A stretch of 64,000 nt of DNA from Streptomyces fumanus (lineage in GTDB: Bacteria; Actinomycetota; Actinomycetes; Streptomycetales; Streptomycetaceae), in assembly GCF_014655295.1 (NCBI RefSeq), contig NZ_BNBI01000005.1:310001-374000 (forward strand), read 5' to 3'. This document shows positions 1 through 9,358 of the stretch, piece by piece. Made by a program: the position numbers and the translations under genes. Each line of letters opens with the position of its first letter. Positions within the stretch are counted from its first letter, which is position 1. Below the pieces are notes generated by a model that saw only the letters and a list, made by a program, of their open reading frames with translations, made no database searches and was not told the DNA's origin.

Positions 1-1338
<1,338 letters not shown>

Positions 1339-1414
1339 ATGTCTCTTTCCTCCGAATTCCGGCCGGTCGGCCGCGCTCGTCGCGGCCGGGGTGACGAGTC
1401 CCGACGGCGCGCGG

Positions 1415-1420
1415 GTACCC
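1415..1420 (-). promoter_or_regulatory. Possible SigB-type -10 (GGGTAC) for the catalase
   Basis: Read on the minus strand, GGGTAC lies about 77 nt upstream of the catalase ATG. This equals the -10 of Streptomyces SigB-family promoters (GNNT, 14-16 nt, GGGTAC/T). The expected -35 is poor: no GNNT occurs at the right spacing, only CGCT at 15 nt. GGGTAC is also common by chance in such GC-rich DNA, so support is weak. Confidence 0.25.
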
Positions 1421-1477
1421 GCGGACGACCGGATCAGCGGCGTCGATCGCGACGGGTTCCCCGGAACGGACGACGGG

Positions 1478-1684
1478 TCAGACGACGGTCTTGCCGTCGT
1501 GGGTGCCGCCCCGGCAGTACTTGGTGAGCGTTCCGTCCGGACCGTCCGCGGAGATGATGAGCAGGCCGCCGCCGCGCAGGCACTCGGTCGCGGTGACGTC
1601 CCCGGGGGCGGCGGCGGCCGCCGGGACGGGCCCGAGCAGTGCGACGGCCAGCCCGGCGGCCCACAGGTACGACGGCTTCTTCAT
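1478..1684 (-). CDS. Small secreted protein (68 aa), function unknown
   Basis: The ATG at 1684 is preceded by GGGAG at good spacing. The protein begins MKKPSYLW, followed by a hydrophobic stretch ([18 protein letters not shown]) that reads as a Sec signal peptide with cleavage near residue 26. The mature part is only about 42 residues and has two cysteines (ATEC and TKYC) that could form one disulphide. No family is recognised. An in-frame ATG at 1765 would add a charged, proline-rich head and lacks a good ribosome site, so the shorter start was chosen. It lies downstream of the dehydrogenase on the same strand and 139 nt upstream of the catalase, apparently as its own unit. Confidence 0.7.
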   Translation of the reverse strand: MKKPSYLWAAGLAVALLGPVPAAAAAPGDVTATECLRGGGLLIISADGPDGTLTKYCRGGTHDGKTVV

Positions 1685-1876
1685 GACGACTCCCGGCTCG
1701 GCTGATCCGCTTTCCCGGCCAGCCTCCCCGCCCGGCCCCGGGCCCGCGACCGCACGCGGGCGCACGGGGGACCGGAGGCAGGACCGCGGGCGGCCGGCCG
1801 GGGCCCGGCGCGGCGGCGGGCAGGGCCCGACAAGCGTGCAGGTCCGGTCCCCCGGCGGGGAGTTCGGACGGGACGC

Positions 1877-2908
1877 TCACGCCAGGAAGGGCAGCCTTTC
1901 GCGGCGTACGGGGTGCAGGAAGCCGGCGCCGGACGCCCAGCGGGCGGTCTCGGCGAGGGCGGTCTCGGCCAGGCGGCGCCACTCGTTGCCCAGCGAACCG
2001 GCGAGGTGCGGGGTGATCAGCGCGTCCTCGCAGTCCCACAGCGGGTGGTCCGGCGGCAGCGGCTCGGGGTCGGTCACGTCCAGGACGGCCCGCACCCGGC
2101 CCGCCAGCACGGCGTCGGTCAGCGCGTCCTGGTCGACGACCGCGCCGCGCGAGGTGTTGATGAGCACCGCCCCCTCGGGCATCGCCTCGATCAGCTCGCG
2201 GCCGACCAGACCGCGGGTGGCGGGCAGCAGCGGGGTGTGCACGCTGACGGTGTCGCAGCGCGCGAACAGCTCCGCCGGTTCCACCCGCTCCACGCCCAGT
2301 TCGGCCGCCTCCGCGGCGGAGACGTACGGGTCGTACAGCAGCACGTCGAGGTCGTGCGGGCGCAGCAGTTCGACGACCCGGCGGCCGGTCAGCGAGGCCG
2401 ACAGGATGCCGATCCGGCGGCGGTGGTTGCCGACCGTGCGCGGGGTGCGCAGCCAGTCGTCCCGGCGGCGGGCCGCCCGGTAGGCGCGGGCCTGTTCCAG
2501 CACCCGCTTGCCGCTGAGCAGGATCATCGCCAGGGTGTACTCGGCCACCGGCACCGCGTTGGCCGCGGCGGCGGAGGACACCTCGATGCCGCGCTCCCAG
2601 CAGGCGTCGGTGACGAGCCCCCGGACGCTGCCCGCGGTGTGCACCACCGCCCGCAGCTTCGGCGCCGCCCGCAGCACCTCGGCGTCCAACGGCGGGCACC
2701 CCCAGCCGGTGACCAGCAGGTCGGCCCCGGCCAGCACCGAGCGGGCCCGGGGCGTGGACAGGTCGTCCAGGGCCGGGAGCGGCGCGAGGTCGCAGAGCGT
2801 ACGCAGGGTGCGCAGGGACTCGGCGTCGAGGACGGCGTCGGCGGCCTCGGGGGACATGGCCACGGCGGCCCGGGGCCGGAATCCGGGACCGGGGGAGTGC
2901 TGGGTCAC
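1877..2908 (-). CDS. D-isomer-specific 2-hydroxyacid dehydrogenase family protein
   Basis: The 343-residue protein starts at a GTG, with GGAG 8 nt upstream. It has the two-domain fold of D-2-hydroxyacid/phosphoglycerate dehydrogenases: an N-terminal substrate domain, the NAD domain from about residue 110, and the catalytic triad Arg (NTSRGAVVD, R254), Glu (DVTDPEPLP, E282) and His (ITPHLAGS, H301). The substrate cannot be told from sequence. The nucleotide-binding loop is unusual: the usual GxGxxG is IGILSASLTG, with serines at the first two glycine positions (S170, S172), so cofactor affinity may be altered. It is a single gene, with 107 nt to the upstream methyltransferase. Confidence 0.85.
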   Translation of the reverse strand: MTQHSPGPGFRPRAAVAMSPEAADAVLDAESLRTLRTLCDLAPLPALDDLSTPRARSVLAGADLLVTGWGCPPLDAEVLRAAPKLRAVVHTAGSVRGLVTDACWERGIEVSSAAAANAVPVAEYTLAMILLSGKRVLEQARAYRAARRRDDWLRTPRTVGNHRRRIGILSASLTGRRVVELLRPHDLDVLLYDPYVSAAEAAELGVERVEPAELFARCDTVSVHTPLLPATRGLVGRELIEAMPEGAVLINTSRGAVVDQDALTDAVLAGRVRAVLDVTDPEPLPPDHPLWDCEDALITPHLAGSLGNEWRRLAETALAETARWASGAGFLHPVRRERLPFLA

Positions 2909-3015
2909 TTGGCGGCTCCGGTGGTCGGTCCGCCGCGCCGGAACACGCGGGCGCGGCGCGGGGCGCGGAGGAGGACGAGCGGTACGGCCGGACCGCCGGG
3001 CACGGCGTGCGGCGG

Positions 3016-3654
3016 CTACCGGCGCCGGCCGTGCAGGAAGAGGTGCGGCTCGGGCACCGCGTCCGGGTGGGCCGGCGTGAACAGCGTCTCCTCGCGGTCC
3101 GCCACCTCGAACCCGGCGTCCTCGACCACGGCCGTCAGCGCGTCGGCGCCGAAGCTGGTCACGCGGACCGGCTGCCCCATGAAGACGCCCTCGGCGCCCT
3201 CCACGTCCAGCGGCACGGTCGCCAGCGCCAGCAGCCCGCCCGGCCGCAGGGCCCGCGCCAGTCGCCGCAGGACGGCGGTCTGCTCGGCGCGGGTCATCTG
3301 GAGCAGCGAGAAGTACACGCAGACCGCGTCGAAGGAGCCCTCCGGCAGCGGTATGTCACGGATGTCGGCGCACCGGAAGGAGGCGGCGGGCACCTGACGC
3401 GCCGCCAGCTCCGTCATCACGGGGGACACGTCCACCCCGCGCACCTGGTGTCCCGCCCGCGCGAGGGTCTGTGCCGTGGGCCGTCCGGTCCCGCTGCCCA
3501 CGTCCAGCACCGCACTGCCGGGCGCGAGCCGGCCGAGCAGCCACTCCAGGGAGCGCCGGTGCGCCTCCGACCCGGCGAACGCCTCCTCGTACGCGGCGCC
3601 CAGCGCGTCGAACACGGCCGCCGCGGACGTCCCTCGCTGCTGCTCCTCGGTCAC
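3016..3654 (-). CDS. SAM-dependent class I methyltransferase
   Basis: This 212-residue protein has the Rossmann methyltransferase signature LDVGSGTGR (motif I), an acidic post-I residue in VRGVDVSP, CADIRDIPLPEGSFDAVCVYFSLLQM (motifs II/III) and LRPGGLLALATVP. That pattern matches UbiE/Methyltransf_11/25 enzymes acting on small molecules. The GTG at 3654 is chosen over the ATG at 3696 because GGAGAGGG sits 6 nt upstream. The substrate is unknown. The gene lies between the dehydrogenase and the SDR on the same strand, but gaps over 100 nt argue against one tight operon. Confidence 0.85.
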   Translation of the reverse strand: MTEEQQRGTSAAAVFDALGAAYEEAFAGSEAHRRSLEWLLGRLAPGSAVLDVGSGTGRPTAQTLARAGHQVRGVDVSPVMTELAARQVPAASFRCADIRDIPLPEGSFDAVCVYFSLLQMTRAEQTAVLRRLARALRPGGLLALATVPLDVEGAEGVFMGQPVRVTSFGADALTAVVEDAGFEVADREETLFTPAHPDAVPEPHLFLHGRRR

Positions 3655-3719
3655 GGTCGGCCCTCTCCGGTGGTCGGTGCGCGGGCATCGTGTCATCGGG
3701 CCGGGGCGGCGGCAAGGGC

Positions 3720-3750
3720 GCCTCGGCCGTCCCGGCCCAGCGGCCGAGGC
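3720..3750 (-). terminator. Hairpin downstream of the SDR gene
   Basis: GCCTCGGCC (3720-3728) pairs perfectly with GGCCGAGGC (3742-3750) across a 13-nt loop, just past the SDR stop codon in the direction of transcription. There is no U-tract, as is usual in Streptomyces. Confidence 0.5.
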
Positions 3751-3772
3751 AGGGGTGCCTCGGCCTCCCGGC

Positions 3773-4573
3773 TCAGCGGTCGCCGCCGTCCGGGGCCGAT
3801 CCCGGTTTCGCCATCTTGCGGTGCAGGGCCGACTTCACCCCGTCCGGCAGCAGCCGGTCGGCCACGCCCTGCGCCTTGGTCGCCGCCGAGCCGGTGACCA
3901 CCTTGGTCCGGCCCTTCATGACCGCCTCGAACGCCTGCCGGGCGACATCCGCCGGGTCGTCCTTCGCCATGGCGGCCATCCGGGTGTCCTCCATCCCGGC
4001 CCGCCGGAAGAAGTCGGTGTCGGTGGGGCCGGGCATGAAGGAGGTGACGGTGACCCCGGTGTCCTTCACCTCCTCCGCCAGCGCCTGCGCGAAGGACTGC
4101 ACGAAGGACTTCGAGGCGTTGTAGACCGGCTGGAAGGGGCCCGGCATCATCGACGCGATGGACGAGGTGAACACCATCCGTCCCACACCGCGCGCCACCA
4201 TCTGCCGCAGCAGCGGCTTGGCCAGTTGCACGGTCGAGGTGACGTTCAGGTCGATCACGGACTGGTCGTCGGCCGGGTCGGTGTCCACGAAGGCGCCGCC
4301 CTGCCCCACCCCGGCGTTCAGCGCGGCCACGTCCACGGTCAGTCCGGCGGTGGCGGCGATCAGCCGGTCCACGCCGGTGGGTTCCCGCAGGTCGGCGCGG
4401 ACGGTCCGGACCCGCGCGCCGGTCTGCCGCAGCCGTTCCGCGGCGTGCTCCAGACGGTCGTCCTCGGCGCAGATCAGCAGGTCGTGACCGTGCTCGGCGA
4501 ACTGCCGGGCGAGTTCGTACCCGATGCCACCGGACGCCCCGGTCACCAGCGCGAGCGGCTTGTCGGTCTCCAT
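3773..4573 (-). CDS. Short-chain dehydrogenase/reductase (SDR)
   Basis: This 266-residue classical SDR has the NAD(P)-binding motif TGASGGIG near residue 11, NAG (ALNAGVG), the catalytic Ser in VFTSSIASMM and the YxxxK pair in YNASK. The C-terminal half is typical of SDRs that reduce ketones or acyl groups. The ATG at 4573 has GGAG 9 nt upstream. It is 122 nt downstream of the TetR on the same strand, so it may be cotranscribed with and controlled by that regulator, together with the divergent alcohol dehydrogenase. Confidence 0.9.
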   Translation of the reverse strand: METDKPLALVTGASGGIGYELARQFAEHGHDLLICAEDDRLEHAAERLRQTGARVRTVRADLREPTGVDRLIAATAGLTVDVAALNAGVGQGGAFVDTDPADDQSVIDLNVTSTVQLAKPLLRQMVARGVGRMVFTSSIASMMPGPFQPVYNASKSFVQSFAQALAEEVKDTGVTVTSFMPGPTDTDFFRRAGMEDTRMAAMAKDDPADVARQAFEAVMKGRTKVVTGSAATKAQGVADRLLPDGVKSALHRKMAKPGSAPDGGDR

Positions 4574-4695
4574 GGAGGTCTCCACAACGTCTTCGCGGTC
4601 ATCGGTCCCGGACGGCCCCGTCCGGCCGGGTCGGTCGCGCGGACGCGACCAGGCCCGGGTTCCCCCGAGACACGGGTCAAACGACGGCGGCCGGG

Positions 4696-5316
4696 TCACC
4701 CGGTGCGCGGCCGGGCCCCGTCCAGCGCCAGGTCGACCAGGCCCGCCACCAGCGGCTCGTCCAGCGGGGCGCCGCTGAGCAGCACCCGGACGAACAGCGG
4801 CCCGCTCACCGCCTCGATCAGCAGCCCGGGGTCGGTGTCCGGGGCCAGCTCGCCGCGGTCCACGCCGCGCCGGACCATCGCGCCGGCCCGGGTGAGCCGG
4901 TCGCTCCAGTAGGGCAGCCGCCGGTCGTCCAGCGTGCCGTCCCGCTCCACGCTCAGGCGCAGCAGCGCCTGCCCCTGGGCCGTGCCGAGCAACTGGGCCA
5001 GGGTCGTGAAGAAGCGCAGCAGGTCCTCGCGGACCCGCCCGGTGTCCGGGATCGGCAGCGCCGCGTCCAGTTGGCTGGTCAGCGCGTCGAGGATCAGGTT
5101 CTCGCGGGTCTTCCAGCGGCGGTAGACCGAGGTCTCGTGCACCCCGGCCGACCGCGCGACCGCCGCCACGGTCGTCCCCGCGAGCCCCTCCCGGGCCAGC
5201 AGCTCCACCACGGCGGCGAGCACGGCCCCCCGCATCCGCTCCCCGCGTCTGCGCAGCGGCGGTGCGGCAGCGGGGGAAGAGCGGGGAGTGCGGGGCGGAG
5301 TCGTCGGGCCGGTCAC
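4696..5316 (-). CDS. TetR/AcrR-family transcriptional regulator
   Basis: The 206-residue protein has an N-terminal helix-turn-helix (RRGERMRGAVLAAVVELLAREG, then TTVAAVARSAGVHETSVYRRWKTRENLI), and the ligand-binding half resembles the TetR_C class with RRWKTR recognition helices. It is divergent from the alcohol dehydrogenase at 5427. The 110-nt gap carries two GTCGAC-centred palindromes that are very likely its operators, so it probably represses both itself and the dehydrogenase. The inducer is unknown, plausibly an aldehyde or alcohol given its neighbours. Confidence 0.92.
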   Translation of the reverse strand: MTGPTTPPRTPRSSPAAAPPLRRRGERMRGAVLAAVVELLAREGLAGTTVAAVARSAGVHETSVYRRWKTRENLILDALTSQLDAALPIPDTGRVREDLLRFFTTLAQLLGTAQGQALLRLSVERDGTLDDRRLPYWSDRLTRAGAMVRRGVDRGELAPDTDPGLLIEAVSGPLFVRVLLSGAPLDEPLVAGLVDLALDGARPRTG

Positions 5317-5330
5317 CGGCCCAGCCTAAA

Positions 5331-5376
5331 GCAGGTCGACCTGCGACAGGTGTACGGTTAACGCAAGTCGACCTGC
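5331..5376. promoter_or_regulatory. Paired TetR operator (two palindromes, 32 bp apart)
   Basis: GCAGGTCGACCTGC (5331-5344) is a perfect 14-bp palindrome. GCAAGTCGACCTGC (5363-5376) is the same site with one change. The centres are 32 bp apart, about three helical turns, so two dimers would bind on one face of the DNA. They lie between the divergent TetR and dehydrogenase starts, as expected for a self-regulating TetR. Confidence 0.8.
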
Positions 5377-5426
5377 GATAGAGCGCATGGGGCGCCCGGG
5401 GTCGCCGCCACCGAGGAGGTCCTGTC

Positions 5427-6440
5427 ATGGCGCGGATGCTCGCCGCCCGTCTGCACGTACCGAGCCGCACCCTGCGGGTCGAGGAGGTGCCCCGCCCGCA
5501 GCCCGGCCCCGGGGAGGTGCTGGTCAAGGTCGAGGCGGCCGGGGTCTGCCTCTCCGACGTCCATCTCATCGACGGCACCCTCACCCCGCTGTACCTCCAG
5601 GGCGACACCGTCACCCTCGGCCACGAGGTCTCCGGCACGGTCGCCGAGACCGGCGAGGGCGTCACCGCCTGGAGCCCGGGCCAGCGCGTGGTCCTGCACG
5701 CGGGTGAGAAGCGCGACGGCGTCACCTACACCCGCGGCGTCGACTACGACGGCGGCTGGGCCGAGTACGCCCTGTCCGCCGCCGACGCCCTGACCGCGCT
5801 CCCCGACGCGATCCCCTTCGACCAGGGCGCGATCATCCCCGACGCGGTGTCCACGCCGTGGGGCGCGATCACCGAGACCGGCGCGGTCCGGCCCGCCGAG
5901 GCGGTCGGCGTCTGGGGCGTCGGCGGACTCGGCGTGCACGCCGTGCAGTTGCTGCGCGCCGCCGGGGCCTGCCCGGTCATCGCCGTCGACCCCAACCCGG
6001 TGGCCCGGGAGCGCGCCCTCGCGGCCGGCGCCGACCTCGCCCTCGACTCCGCCGACCCCGGTCTGCGCCGGGCCGTGGGCGAGGCGACCGGCGGGGCCGG
6101 GATCGCCGCCGCCTTCGACTTCGCGGGCGTGCCCGCCGTCCGCGAACAGGCCGTCTCCGTCCTCGCGCCCCAGGGCCGGCTGGTCCTGGTGGGGCTGACC
6201 AACCAGCCCCTCACGGTCACCGACGGCACCCGCTTCAGCTACCTCCAGCAGCGCATCCTCGGCCACTACGGCTCCGACATGCCGGTGGCGCTGCCGCAGT
6301 TGCTGCGGCTGATCGACCACGGGCGGCTGGACTTCTCCGGCTCCATCAGCGGCGTACTGCCGCTGGCCGAGGCCGCCGAGGCGGTCGCGCGGCTGGAGAA
6401 GAAGGAGGGCAACCCGATCCGGCTGATCCTGCGCCCGTGA
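5427..6440 (+). CDS. Zinc-type alcohol dehydrogenase, medium-chain family
   Basis: The 337-residue protein is a GroES-like MDR: the catalytic zinc ligands are C41 (AGVCLSD) and H66/E67 (LGHEVSG), and the NAD-binding motif is GVWGVGGLGVHAVQLL. It lacks the four-cysteine structural zinc loop. The loop region reads LHAGEKRDGVTYTRGVDYDGGWAEY, placing it with compact zinc alcohol dehydrogenases. It would oxidise or reduce an alcohol/aldehyde pair with NAD(P). GAGGAGG precedes the ATG. Expression is probably controlled by the divergent TetR through the paired palindromes just upstream. Confidence 0.9.
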   Translation: MARMLAARLHVPSRTLRVEEVPRPQPGPGEVLVKVEAAGVCLSDVHLIDGTLTPLYLQGDTVTLGHEVSGTVAETGEGVTAWSPGQRVVLHAGEKRDGVTYTRGVDYDGGWAEYALSAADALTALPDAIPFDQGAIIPDAVSTPWGAITETGAVRPAEAVGVWGVGGLGVHAVQLLRAAGACPVIAVDPNPVARERALAAGADLALDSADPGLRRAVGEATGGAGIAAAFDFAGVPAVREQAVSVLAPQGRLVLVGLTNQPLTVTDGTRFSYLQQRILGHYGSDMPVALPQLLRLIDHGRLDFSGSISGVLPLAEAAEAVARLEKKEGNPIRLILRP

Positions 6441-6595
6441 GATGAGGGACGGCCGGGCGGCCCGCCGGGATCAGGGCGGGGTGAGGCGGCCCGCCCGCCG
6501 TCGCGTCGAAAACCCGCGTCGAACACGCCAACCGCCTTCGAAAAGTGGCGAATTCCCGTGTTGCTCCGCTGTTTCACAGGGCGCAGCCTGTGATC

Positions 6596-6609
6596 CGGGA
6601 GCGCTCCCA
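6596..6609. promoter_or_regulatory. CebR-like box upstream of the LPMO gene
   Basis: The sequence CGGGAGCGCTCCCA differs at one position from TGGGAGCGCTCCCA, the known operator of CebR, the cello-oligosaccharide-responsive LacI repressor of Streptomyces cellulase genes. It lies 42 nt before the LPMO start codon, a normal operator position. Confidence 0.75.
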
Positions 6610-6650
6610 AGTCCCTCTCCGTCCATCCCCCCACCCGAAAGAGGGAGACC

Positions 6651-7340
6651 ATGGCTTGTCATGCCAGCGCCAACACGTCGACCGGGGTGAGCAGGCCGCG
6701 CCGCCTGCTCACCCTCACGCTGAGCGCCGTCGCCGCCGCCCTGCTCGCCCTGATCCCCTGGAGCGGCACCGCCGTGGCGCACGGCTCCGTCATCGACCCG
6801 GCCTCGCGCAACTACGGCTGCTGGCTGCGCTGGGGCAGCGACTTCCAGAACCCGGCGATGGCGCAGCAGGACCCGATGTGCTGGCAGGCATGGCAGGCGG
6901 ACCCCAACGCGATGTGGAACTGGAACGGCCTGTACCGCAACGGCTCGGCCGGCAACTTCCAGGCCGTCGTGCCCAACGGACAGCTCTGCAGCGGCGGCCG
7001 GACCGAGAGCGGCCGCTACAACTCCCTGGACGCCGTGGGCCCCTGGAAGACCACGGACATCGGCGGCAAGTTCACCGTCCGGCTGTACGACCAGGCCAGC
7101 CACGGCGCCGACTACATCCGCGTCTACGTCACCCGGCAGGGCTTCGACCCCACCACCCAACCGCTGACCTGGAACGACCTCCAACTGGTCGCCAGCACGG
7201 GCCGTTACGCGCCCGGCCAGAACTACGACATCCCGGTCAGCACCTCGGGCTACAGCGGCCGGCACGTGGTCTACACGATCTGGCAGGCGTCGCACATGGA
7301 CCAGACGTACTTCTTCTGCAGCGACGTGAACTTCCGCTGA
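6651..7340 (+). CDS. Secreted lytic polysaccharide monooxygenase, AA10 family
   Basis: This copper enzyme cleaves crystalline polysaccharides (cellulose and/or chitin) oxidatively outside the cell. A 43-residue signal peptide ends at VA, exposing His44 (HGSVIDPASRNYGC), the first ligand of the copper histidine brace. The second is His151 (DQASHGADY), and the axial phenylalanine is in QTYFFCSDV. The catalytic domain stands alone, with no appended carbohydrate-binding module. The sequence strongly resembles the ScLPMO10B type of S. coelicolor as remembered, an enzyme active on cellulose and chitin. AGAGGGAG precedes the ATG. The CebR-like box upstream argues for induction by cello-oligosaccharides. 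Confidence 0.95.
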   Translation: MACHASANTSTGVSRPRRLLTLTLSAVAAALLALIPWSGTAVAHGSVIDPASRNYGCWLRWGSDFQNPAMAQQDPMCWQAWQADPNAMWNWNGLYRNGSAGNFQAVVPNGQLCSGGRTESGRYNSLDAVGPWKTTDIGGKFTVRLYDQASHGADYIRVYVTRQGFDPTTQPLTWNDLQLVASTGRYAPGQNYDIPVSTSGYSGRHVVYTIWQASHMDQTYFFCSDVNFR

Positions 7341-7374
7341 CCCGGACGGCCGGTACCTCCCCCCTCCCCCCACC

Positions 7375-7409
7375 GCCCCCGCCGGACGCGCCGCGCGTCC
7401 GGCGGGGGC
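7375..7409. terminator. Bidirectional terminator between LPMO and phytase
   Basis: A perfect 16-bp stem (7375-7390 with 7394-7409) and 3-nt loop sit between the two convergent genes, suited to end transcription from both sides. Confidence 0.8.
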
Positions 7410-7429
7410 GTACCGCCGTTCCCGCCGCC

Positions 7430-8725
7430 TCAGTCGTCGAGGGCGTCCAGGACGTCGCCCAGGTCGACGTACTTGAAGTTGGTGACGCCCGTGTCACCGT
7501 CGCCGGGGGCGTCGTGCCCGTCCTGCACCACCAGCAGGCCGTGCGGGTAGCGGGAGCCCAGCGGCTGATTGAGGGCCGCCGCCCCGTCGCACTCCTCGGA
7601 GCCGTCCAGCGCCGCCGACGCGGCGGTCACCCGGAAGCCGCCCTCGTACTCGTTGGCCTCACCGGTCTCGCGGTCGTAGGCGGCGAAGGTGTCGTCGCCC
7701 TGGCTGGAGGCGAGCAGGTAGCCGTCGCCGTCCTTCTGCTGGACGAGCGTCAGGCCCTCGACGTCGGCGGTGAGCCGGGTGCCGCCGTAGCCGGGGTCGG
7801 CGCCCGCGACGCACTCCTCGGTGCTCTCGTCGTAGGTGCCCGGGACGCCGTACTCGCGCACCTTGTCCAGCAGCTTCGGCGTGCCGGTGAGGTCGGCGCG
7901 CAGCTTCCAGATGCCGACGTCCTCCTGACCGGCGTACAGCACCCCGTTGTCCGGGTCGACGACCATGCCCTCGACCTGCGGCGCCTCGCCCGGCTCCGCG
8001 CAGGGCGACCAGGAGGTGCCGTCGGGCAGCCGGAAGGCGGAGGGCAGGTCCAGGGTGCGGACCGTGCGGTAGCCGACGCGGCCCTGCGCGGTGGGGGTCA
8101 GTTCGAGCAGCGCGATCCGGGTGCGCTCGCGCCGGCTGACCAGGGCGTAGGAGCGGCCGGTGGTCCGGTCGGTGAAGGTGGCCAGCCCGTACGCGGTGCG
8201 CTGCTCGTTGATCTCGTCCTGGCCGGCCGAGAAGACCGGGGCGGCGGCCGGGTCGGTGACGTCGGTCAGCGGGCGGTCCGGCCGCGCGGGGTCGATGCGG
8301 TAGACGCGCAGCCGGTCGTTGCCCCGGTCGGTGGTGACCGCGAGGTCGGCCCGGCCGGTGCTCAGCTTCACGCCGTGCACCAGGTCGACGTTGTTGAACC
8401 GGCCGGGCGCGTCGTCGGCCCCCGGTCCGGGCGGGGCCGCCACCGACTGCACCAGCCGGGCGGCCAGGTCGTAGACGCGCAGCCCGCCCTCCTTGGCGGT
8501 GGCGACGACCAGGCTGCGGTCCGGGTCGGCCGGGTTGCGCCAGATCGCGGGGTCGTCGGCGTCGGCGTTGCCGCCGGCCTCGTCGTCCCGCAGCGGGGGC
8601 GTCTCGGCCCGGGGGTGCACGGCGGGCAGCGTGCCGCCGCCGGCCAGGGCCGGGCCCGCCGGGAGGACGGCGACCGCCGCGGTGAGGGCGCAGACGGCCA
8701 GTCGCCTGAGGGGGTGTCGGGTCAC
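7430..8725 (-). CDS. Secreted beta-propeller 3-phytase
   Basis: This secreted enzyme hydrolyses phytate to release phosphate. The 431-residue protein has an N-terminal signal peptide (RHPLRRLAVCALTAAVAVLPAGPALA) and then propeller blades: DDPAIWRNPADPDRSLVVATAKEGGLRVYDL, NVDLVHGV, VTTDRGNDRLRVYRID, QVEGMVVDPDNGVLYAGQEDVGIWKL and ADVEGLTLV. Acidic clusters that would bind Ca2+ are retained. The start is the GTG at 8725, with AGGAGG 8 nt upstream; the ATG at 8752 has no ribosome site. Phytases of this family are usually phosphate-regulated, but no convincing PHO box was found upstream. Confidence 0.92.
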   Translation of the reverse strand: MTRHPLRRLAVCALTAAVAVLPAGPALAGGGTLPAVHPRAETPPLRDDEAGGNADADDPAIWRNPADPDRSLVVATAKEGGLRVYDLAARLVQSVAAPPGPGADDAPGRFNNVDLVHGVKLSTGRADLAVTTDRGNDRLRVYRIDPARPDRPLTDVTDPAAAPVFSAGQDEINEQRTAYGLATFTDRTTGRSYALVSRRERTRIALLELTPTAQGRVGYRTVRTLDLPSAFRLPDGTSWSPCAEPGEAPQVEGMVVDPDNGVLYAGQEDVGIWKLRADLTGTPKLLDKVREYGVPGTYDESTEECVAGADPGYGGTRLTADVEGLTLVQQKDGDGYLLASSQGDDTFAAYDRETGEANEYEGGFRVTAASAALDGSEECDGAAALNQPLGSRYPHGLLVVQDGHDAPGDGDTGVTNFKYVDLGDVLDALDD

Positions 8726-8959
8726 GCCGGGTCCTCCTGAAGTCGGTGACATGACAAGCAAGTTACGCCGGTGATCTTGACGGCGCAGCGGGTCGGCGGG
8801 GCGCCCTGCGGGTGACCGGAGGGCGTCCGGCGGGGGAACGGGACGTGGTGCCGGGGCGTCCGCGCGGCCGGTGCGGCCGTCCGGGCGCGGCGTCCGGAGG
8901 GTCCGGGCGTCTATACGATGGCGCTTCGGGAAACGGACGGCGGCGGAGGGAGTCAGGTC

Positions 8960-9352
8960 GTGGCGGACCACCCGCGTCCCCGGCGGCGGGGACAGGGCGA
9001 GCTGGAGGCGCTGGTGCTGTCGGCGCTGCGCACGGCGGACGGCCCAGCGACGGCCGGCTGGGTGCAGGAGCACCTCGGCGGCGACCTCGCCTACACCACG
9101 GTGATCACGATCCTGACCCGGCTGCTGGACAAGGGCGCGGTCACCCGGGAGCGGGCCGGCCGGTCCTTCGTGTGGACCCCCGCCGCGGACCAGGCGGGCC
9201 TCGCCGCCCGCAAGATGCGCAAGGTCCTGGACGCCGAGAGCGACCGCGAGGCCGTGCTCGCCAGCTTCGTCACCGGCCTCGAACCGGACGACGAACGGCT
9301 GCTGCGCGCCCTGCTCGGCCACACTCCCGCCGACGGGGACGAGGAAGACTGA
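8960..9352 (+). CDS. BlaI/MecI-family transcriptional repressor
   Basis: This 130-residue winged-helix protein matches BlaI/MecI. The HTH is GELEALVLSALRTADGPATAGWVQEHLGGDLAYTTVITILTRLLDKG, followed by the wing ERAGRSFVWTP and a short dimerisation tail. The GTG at 8960 has GGAGGGAG 7 nt upstream and is preferred over the ATG at 8918. It sits 6 nt before an M56 peptidase, the standard BlaI-BlaR-like pair in which the membrane protease inactivates the repressor. No classical beta-lactamase gene is nearby, and the signal sensed is unknown. Confidence 0.92.
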   Translation: MADHPRPRRRGQGELEALVLSALRTADGPATAGWVQEHLGGDLAYTTVITILTRLLDKGAVTRERAGRSFVWTPAADQAGLAARKMRKVLDAESDREAVLASFVTGLEPDDERLLRALLGHTPADGDEED

Positions 9353-9358
9353 CGCCGC

